A program made the translations under genes and the position numbers. This document shows positions 55,101 through 60,519 of a stretch of DNA of 60,519 bases, piece after piece. The stretch is from Multifurca ochricompacta (taxonomy: Eukaryota; Basidiomycota; Agaricomycetes; Russulales; Russulaceae): contig WTXG01000219.1 in the NCBI GenBank assembly GCA_022496185.1, positions 1-60,519 of the forward strand. Direction: 5' to 3'. The notes beneath the pieces are model-generated. The model worked only from the letters and a program-made list of their open reading frames with translations, did no database searches and was not told the origin of the DNA. Position 1 is the stretch's first letter. Every line of letters starts with the position of its first letter.

Positions 55101-56345
55101 AGAGTGACTCTGTGCGACAGCTGATAAAAAAATATGGATTTTCCGCGTCAAGACAACCCACCATCAACGACAATACGAAAGAAGTCTTCGAATGAGCCCC
55201 TCGGAGTGCGCCACTATCCTCCGGAGATAATAGCTCGTTCAGAAGCTCATCCCAGACGTGATGGACTTGCGGCCTCCATGCCCGACTGGGTATTTTTGCC
55301 ACACTTTCATCATCTTCAATCTCGCCTTCCTGCAACCCTTTGACCCTTGAGGCACAGCGACAAGTAGGCCCTCGAATTCACGCACCCTAAGTATCCTTGC
55401 AAGTGTCACCAAGTTAGATGGATGCAGCACATTCCCATGCTTAATGGTTGGTGCCCACAGCCCGCGCCACTCGTGCTCACGTTTCTGGCCACAGCCTCTG
55501 TGCACGCATGCGAGTGCAATCTTCTCTGGTGTCCACAAACTCCGGCCCTGCTCCGCTCCTTTATCAGTCGAGTGAGAGTCACCAAACTCCTCATCAAAGA
55601 GTACGCGGAGAGCTTCTTCGCGCCATGGTAAGTCGTCATCATTTGCTTCAGCAAGTGCATCCATTGCGCACCCGATCCGCCCAGTACGCCGCCTCAGCAA
55701 TCCACGGTTTGGCACACGCGAGTGCGCGCAAAGCGGCGAACACAGAAGCACAGCTTTCGAGCGTGCTCGGTGCAGAGGCAGAGTGAGGCAGCAGGGGGCG
55801 CACACGAAGGAAGAGACGGAATGGACGATCGCAGTGAGGCCAAAGAGACGTGCAAAGAGCAAGTCGCGCTCTTCTTGGCCAGTTTGGTTGCTCGTCGCGC
55901 GAGATCCCTCGAGAAGGAGCGCAAGAATTTGCGCGCAAGAGACCGTGGTGACACGGGAAAGTAGCTCGTAGAGCTTGAATCAGGGAATAAAAGGGAAGCA
56001 TAACTATGCGCATACCTCTGTCAAGGCGACGGCGAATCCAAGGCGACTACTCTCCCTCGGGCTTGCAAGTCCGCGCACGAGCCGGCGAATCGAATATGCG
56101 ACATCGGGTGCATTCAACACGTCGAGCCTGGTCTCATGTACCATCCTCCTCGCCGCGCTTGCACCCTGCGCGTACTGTTCTTCTTCAATATCATCCTCAC
56201 CCAAGAATTCGTTCCACTCGGCAGATCTGTGCTCCAATGATGCCTGAAGCTTTTCCAGCGTGCTGATGAGCTCGACAGACGCATCAATGCGCTTCCCCTT
56301 ATCCACGGAGGAGAGATCCCAAAAGAGAGGAAGTGTTGCAGACAT
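52102..56345 (-). CDS. POL5: POL5/MYBBP1A-family protein (DNA polymerase phi), ribosome biogenesis
   Basis: Eight exons on minus: 56345-56016, 55973-55386, 55329-54427, 54356-54080, 54003-53890, 53833-53607, 53558-53210, 53170-52102 (about 1285 residues). Family blocks: SATLPLFWDLSSVDKGKRIDAS at the N-terminus, WTPEKIAL and IKHGNVLHPSNLVTLARIL, VHHVWDELLNELL, KYWGFVIFQKALP, AYGVPLPPLSDNLRR, the acidic stretch ADFDEIDEDDNQ...MAMDDQLALIF before a basic tail, then HFKNRILDLLNIFVRRQP. By family it is a nucleolar HEAT-type protein needed for rRNA production; polymerase activity is not its role. Five single-base frame breaks (near 55796, 55678, 54182, 53695, 52308) interrupt otherwise conserved peptide. 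Introns of 42 and 39 nt are unusually short. An upstream in-frame ATG at 56417 is possible; 56345 fits the family start. Confidence 0.85.
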
Positions 56346-56483
56346 AGCCGTACTGTACTGTTCTCGTTGGTTCCTCCAAGTAGTTGGAGGAGGAGCAAAT
56401 TTGACGACGCGACGCATTTGGTAAAAAAGTGACGTGAGAAGTTTGGGATAAACATATAATTCAGTGGGTTCTATTAATTACGG

Positions 56484-56567
56484 GCATTAATGGGGTAGTG
56501 GTAACCTGGGTCGTTGCCAGCTTCTAGCGTTATCGACCCGCCCTGGGTTCGATTCCCAGTTAATGCA
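56484..56567 (+). tRNA. tRNA-Gly (GCC) with intron
   Basis: Acceptor stem GCATTAA (56484-56490) pairs with TTAATGC (56560-56566), discriminator A at 56567. D-arm GGGGTAGTGGTAACC; anticodon stem GGTCG/CGACC; loop TTGCCAG with anticodon GCC; T-arm CTGGGTTCGATTCCCAG. About 13 nt (GCTTCTAGCGTTA) after the base 3' of the anticodon form the intron at the canonical position. A and B boxes are recognisable, and a T-run (TTTT at 56571-56574) follows as terminator. Confidence 0.88.
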
Positions 56568-56830
56568 AAATTTTATTTGTTTGTCTTTGAATAAACACAA
56601 AAATAAAAGAAACAAAAAAATAAAACATTTTAGAACTGAAGAACTGACAATGGGTGTTCTCCTCAGATCCCACCGAACATTGTGATTTTCAATCTTACTA
56701 CCATTTACCATTTCAAAAAACAGCAGGAAAATCTACGCGTTCGTACACTTCTAGCACAGCCAGAACAATACAGCGCTACGTCAAACTTTGATGTTCTAAT
56801 ACAAGACAAACCAAGAGGATCACACCTCAT

Positions 56831-59693
56831 TCAGCCTAGTACGTCCAGCCCACCACGTGGCAACTTGGGTTCACCTTCCCTGTACACCTGGGCAGTTTCT
56901 TTACGCAGCAGATCGTTGATCCACTGCCCGTGTGGTTTGATCTTCTCACCACGGGAGTACATGACTGCCAAGTAAAGCCATGCGGCAGCATTACCGACTG
57001 TACCAACCTCATCGGAAACGTTTTCCCGCGCAAATTTGGACGTAGCCTGGTAGAGCTTCTCGTCTGTGTAGAGCTCGTAGAGATGACCGGCAACTGCATC
57101 GTTATCGCCAACGTCGCATAGATAGCCCGATTTTCCATGTTGGATCTGAAGTGGGATACCACCGGTACGCGAGGCAATGGTCGGCTTGCCTGCGTGCAAC
57201 GCCTCGGAAACTTTGACTTCGAATCCTTCGCGCGTGGACAGCTGTAATGCAATCTTTGAATTTGCCATTAGAGCATTGAGCACTTGTGGCAGCATTAGCA
57301 ATAACAACACCCTGTGAAATGGTAGAAACTCCGTACACTGGTCGCTTGGAGGTATGCGCATGACAATGATATCCTTGGCCAGATGCTTGTAAGCATCGGA
57401 ATGGATGAGCTTGATGACCTGATCGTAGATGATACTCGCATCAGGGTCGTCAACGGCACCATGTCCGCAAACGAGCAGTTGAGGTGATTCATCCTCGTCA
57501 AGTTTTCCTTTGGTTTTCAATAGCTCACGGAATTTGGCGTAGGAGTCGATGACATTTGGAATTCCCTTAGATGGGTCAAAGCGTGCAATCTGAATCACAT
57601 ACTCCGCGAGGGCCAAGCGAGTTCTGACATTTTTTCCTTCGCGCACAGCGAGCGGAACTCGCCCATGTAATACTGGGAATCCCATGGGTCGAGTTCCTTG
57701 TTGAGGCCATCCAACCTGCGTGTACTGCGTCAGAAGACAGTATGCCATGCTCTTGGGTAGCGCACACACCAGTCAGTGGCAGCACCAAGCAAGCAGACCT
57801 TCTCGATCGGGACATCGCTCGGGACGAACTTGTTCACTGGGTGACCTATGTACGCCAAGTTAAACTTTGACCAAACCAGAAGTTGGTGATTATATCCGAA
57901 CGCACTGATAAACAGATCGGGCGTGCTGGATGTTATTCCAGAGGTACTTCCACACTTCCTCCTGAGGAGAACCTTCCTTGTGCACGAGGTCGCTGCGTAT
58001 CTCGATGTGTGAACGGTAAACGATGGGAACCTCCGGTCGGACCTTGCGAATGAGAGGGATCAGACCGGGCATCTGTGGGTCATCTGGAAAGGGTAAGTGA
58101 CGTCAGCCTGGTGCTGGGGCATACAAGAGTTGATGCGCACCGATGAACGCCACATCAACGCCTCCGGGCGCGAGCGGACCACCCTCAGCTGTCCAACGTA
58201 GACCATTCTTAAGGATCCAGGCGTCGAAGTTGTCCTTTTGCTCCTGAGTCAGGCGAAGAGTCGGCGCAGCGACGCCTTGCAAGATGTTGTGATTGTTTTT
58301 TTGTCGTTCGGAACACGGAAGGTGATGGATTCGGGACGTACCTGAACCGGTGGGGAAAAGAAAATAAGTCAGTTTGCTGTGTTCACACGAGAAAGGGCAT
58401 GTGACAAGAAGAGAAAGAACAAAAGGGAAGCTGCGTGATTTGCATTCCGAAGTGTGCGGCGAGCCGTGATCTAGCGAACTGTGGGGTAAAAATATGTAGC
58501 TCTTCGGGCGCTCACCAGGCAGCGTCAACGTCCAAAAGGGTCAGGAAGCGAATAAGCGCGTGTCTCATCTACAATCAGATCAGATGGATTTGTATTAGCG
58601 ATGATTCTGACAGATAACGAAACATTGAAACTCACCAGAGCGACACCACCTGCAGAAGGGTGCGCAAAGCGGAAGAGCGAACAGGATGACAATCTAAATC
58701 TTCATTTTGTCTACAGGAGACGGGGGTGAGACTTACCGCCTTGTGGTGTAGAAGAAAAGAAGCCGATTTTGACCTTTTTCTCGCGAAGTTCGTCGGCCAG
58801 TTGAACGACAGCGTTCCACGTACCCTCGCCAACCGAGTTGCGATAAGCGTCAAGATCATCTATGAGATGGATTTTTCCGGCAGCATCAACTGCAACCTGA
58901 TTGCGGGGCCCAATAGAAAGGCGGGGATTGTTACCCGGACCAAAGTACAAGAGTGCCTTGCGGGCAGCCGAGTCGGCTTGTTCATCAATAGTGCGAGGAA
59001 TGGGAAGCCTCTGTTGAACACCACCAGTGGAAAGTAAACCCTGGGCCTGTCCAAGGACGGAAGGATCTACAAGGACGGTGGGTGTTTCAGCACCTGATGG
59101 CGCAAATGAGCCTGTGGCCGACCCAATGCGGTGTTTGATATTGGTGCGAGTGGCGGAGTCGGTATGATAAGGTTTGATATTGAAGACGATGGGGACGATA
59201 TCGAGCTCCAACCATAAACGGGTGCATAGATTGGGAGCCTAGAGGCGGTGTTAAAGAGGTGATTGAAGGATGGGATTAGAAAGGGGCGAACCTCACGAAG
59301 GAGACTAAGGGTAACACCTGCACCCAGGAACTTGCAGAGATGTTCTGAAGAGAACTTCCGGAGAGTCGAAATGATATGAGATTCGATCACCTCTGTATTC
59401 CGATTGGGCGGCATCGTACGGGAGGATTGTGGAGCTGAAGTCCGTGTTGTAGACAGAATCGTGGACCGAGATGGCGATTTCAAAGCCAGCCTTGTTTGCT
59501 AGGAGAGAACCCGCAATACCGGCCCACATAGGCTACTAGGAGTTGAGTGTTTGAGAAAGAAAAAAAAAAGAGAGCGAACAGTAAGGCTACTGAACCCGAG
59601 AATGTTGGGCTTGGCAGAGCTGACGTTGGAAAGCCTGCGCCTGACAGCATCGGAAGGCTTTGATTCGAATTGATGAGGCGCTGTGGGAGCCAT
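56831..59693 (-). CDS. ccg-9: Trehalose phosphorylase / trehalose synthase (ccg-9 type, GT4 family)
   Basis: Ten exons on minus: 59693-59580, 59532-59292, 59238-58737, 58649-58636 (14 nt), 58568-58516, 58341-58141, 58083-57906, 57845-57770, 57715-57337, 57282-56831. Family blocks: MAPTAPHQFESKPSDAVRRR, MWAGIAGSLLANKAGFEIA, LCKFLGAGVT, KALLYFGPGNNPRLSIGPRN, KIGFFSSTPQGGG, LKNGLRWTAEGGPLAPGGVD, PIVYRSHIEIRSDLVH, IQIARFDPSKGIPNVIDSYA, VCGHGAVDDPDASI, and the GT-B EX7E motif in EGFEVKVSE. Length (about 730) matches basidiomycete enzymes. Reaction: reversible phosphorolysis of trehalose to glucose and alpha-glucose 1-phosphate, retaining, in the cytoplasm. Single-base frame breaks lie at 59406-59408, 58296-58302, 57919-57921 and 57604-57605, mostly in homopolymers, probably sequence errors. 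Confidence 0.9.
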
Positions 59694-60038
59694 GATTTTA
59701 AAAAGACAAAAAGAAAGCAGTAGATTTTAGATGGGGGATGAAGGTAAGGAATGGTCTGTTTAAAGTAGGATGGATTTTATAGGGCAAAAGGTGATGAGAG
59801 AATTTTACTTGAATGAATGAATGTATGCGTGTGATGTCCCGAAGGAGGGACGGGAGGTGTTAATGATGGTAATGGTTAGATAAGAGATAAGATAAACGAT
59901 AATGATAATGATAACGATGTCATTGTTATTTATTTATTTATTTATTTATTATATCTCCCGCTCTCCGCCGTTCGCCGTTTTACCAACCCCTACCGACCAC
60001 TGCCAACCGCTGCCAACCACCACCACCATTACCACCAA
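59694..60038. promoter_or_regulatory. Bidirectional promoter region between trehalose phosphorylase and Brf1-like gene
   Basis: The two genes diverge with 345 bp between their start codons. The region contains GATAA-type motifs (several between 59875 and 59910), a TTTA tandem repeat, and pyrimidine-rich CCACCACCACC sequence directly upstream of the plus-strand ATG. No clear TATA box is visible for either gene. Confidence 0.45.
59926..59951. repeat. TTTA microsatellite
   Basis: About six tandem copies of TTAT/TTTA in the intergenic promoter region. Confidence 0.8.
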
Positions 60039-60519
60039 ATGTCTAATAACTGCAAAGAATGCGGAAATCATACTGAATGGGCTCAAGATCTAGGCTCGGC
60101 CGTATGTACCCATTGTGGTACACTAGCAGATTCTTCCCAACAAAGCGCCCTTACTTCACCCGCTGATTTTCTCAACAACACCCGCGATGTCCCTTCTTCC
60201 TCCGTATACAATCCTCCAACCATTCTCAAAACCTTCCGCCGCAACCCCGCTTGGGACCTCCCTGGGCAAGGTGCGAATTCCAGGCATGAGCGCAATAAGG
60301 TCTTACGTTTTGTTCCCTTCTTATTTCCTGTCCCCTTCTCTCCCTCCTCCCCTCCCCAATTCTGACGTACTTTATCAGTTCACCATTCGTGAATTCATCC
60401 ACACCCTTGCTATTAGATTAGGCTATCATGGCGCAGTAACACGCGCCAAGCCATTTTTGACTCCGCCATGCAGCGTGCCTCTATTAAATGGGGTAGGGCA
60501 GCCAAACTTACCGCCGGTG
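60039..60519 (+). CDS. TFIIB/Brf1-type transcription factor, N-terminal part (cut by window end)
   Basis: Exon 1 is 60039-60299, the intron 60300-60378 (GTCTTA...CAG, 79 nt), and exon 2 starts at 60379 and runs off the window. The N-terminus MSNNCKECGNHTEWAQDL followed by CTHCGTLAD is a zinc ribbon (two CX2C pairs, residues 5-8 and 23-26), as in TFIIB and Brf1. Exon 2 begins FTIREFIHTLAIRLGY and, after a one-base shift near 60450, reads IFDSAMQRASIKWGRAAKLTAG, fitting the first cyclin fold. Brf1 recruits RNA polymerase III; assignment to Brf1 rather than another TFIIB-like factor is an inference. The 3' end is missing. Confidence 0.7.

Noticed and set aside
1..60519. CRISPR arrays, bacterial insertion sequences, rRNA genes
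   Set aside because: No regular short spacer-repeat arrays, no bacterial-type operons and no rRNA sequence were seen. All repeats are eukaryotic transposon repeats.

Overview
The window is nuclear DNA of a filamentous fungus, almost certainly an agaricomycete-type basidiomycete. It carries intron-rich genes with 39-90 nt introns, a ccg-9-type trehalose phosphorylase, a Cdc25 phosphatase, a POL5 gene and an intron-containing tRNA-Gly. These sit beside a very large pile of nested Ty1/copia, Ty3/gypsy, hAT-like and Tc1/mariner-like elements. I recognise no species. There is no rRNA, CRISPR array or prokaryotic-style operon.

Bases 1-48,560 are almost entirely transposon. Two related copia elements lie head to head: A on minus, cut by the window start, and B on plus, running to about 31,527. 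Element B is split by gypsy B (8444-17534, TSD TCAAG), by four solo-LTR insertions counting the one in A, and in its 3' LTR by a hAT-like element (22281-31209, TSD ATTGTAAT) that itself contains gypsy A (23251-30726). Downstream, a copia C remnant is split by a solo LTR called D1 (31941-47604, TSD ACTCT). D1 holds gypsy C (32501-44530, TSD CTTAT) and a coding-free LTR-LTR unit E (44737-47114, TSD AAAGG). E contains a second hAT-like copy, and gypsy C contains another D LTR (D2). Three separate Tc1-derived elements of about 1.6 kb, each folded into a long inverted repeat, sit in copia A, gypsy B and gypsy C, each flanked by TA. Most boundaries rest on exact target-site duplications, several of them confirmed by an empty site elsewhere in the window.

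Bases 48,560-60,519 are ordinary gene space, visibly richer in CpG: cdc25/mih1 (plus, 4 exons), POL5/MYBBP1A family (minus, 8 exons), tRNA-Gly(GCC) with an intron, trehalose phosphorylase (minus, 10 exons including a 14-nt microexon), and the start of a TFIIB/Brf1-type factor (plus, cut by the window end). These genes are unrelated housekeeping functions: mitotic entry, ribosome biogenesis, trehalose metabolism and RNA polymerase III-type transcription.

Most interesting points: (1) gypsy A and B carry a conserved third ORF of about 400 codons downstream of pol, with a run of CCHC zinc knuckles; (2) all three gypsy elements have a primer-binding site complementary to their own predicted RNA 5' end, which suggests Tf1-like self-priming; (3) LTR pairs and LTR copies differ mainly at CpG sites, a strong mark of methylation-linked decay; (4) the three folded Tc1 derivatives share one architecture; (5) gypsy C has extra ORFs upstream of gag. 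Conserved genes show single-base frameshifts, mostly at short homopolymers, so part of the frame damage may be sequence error.
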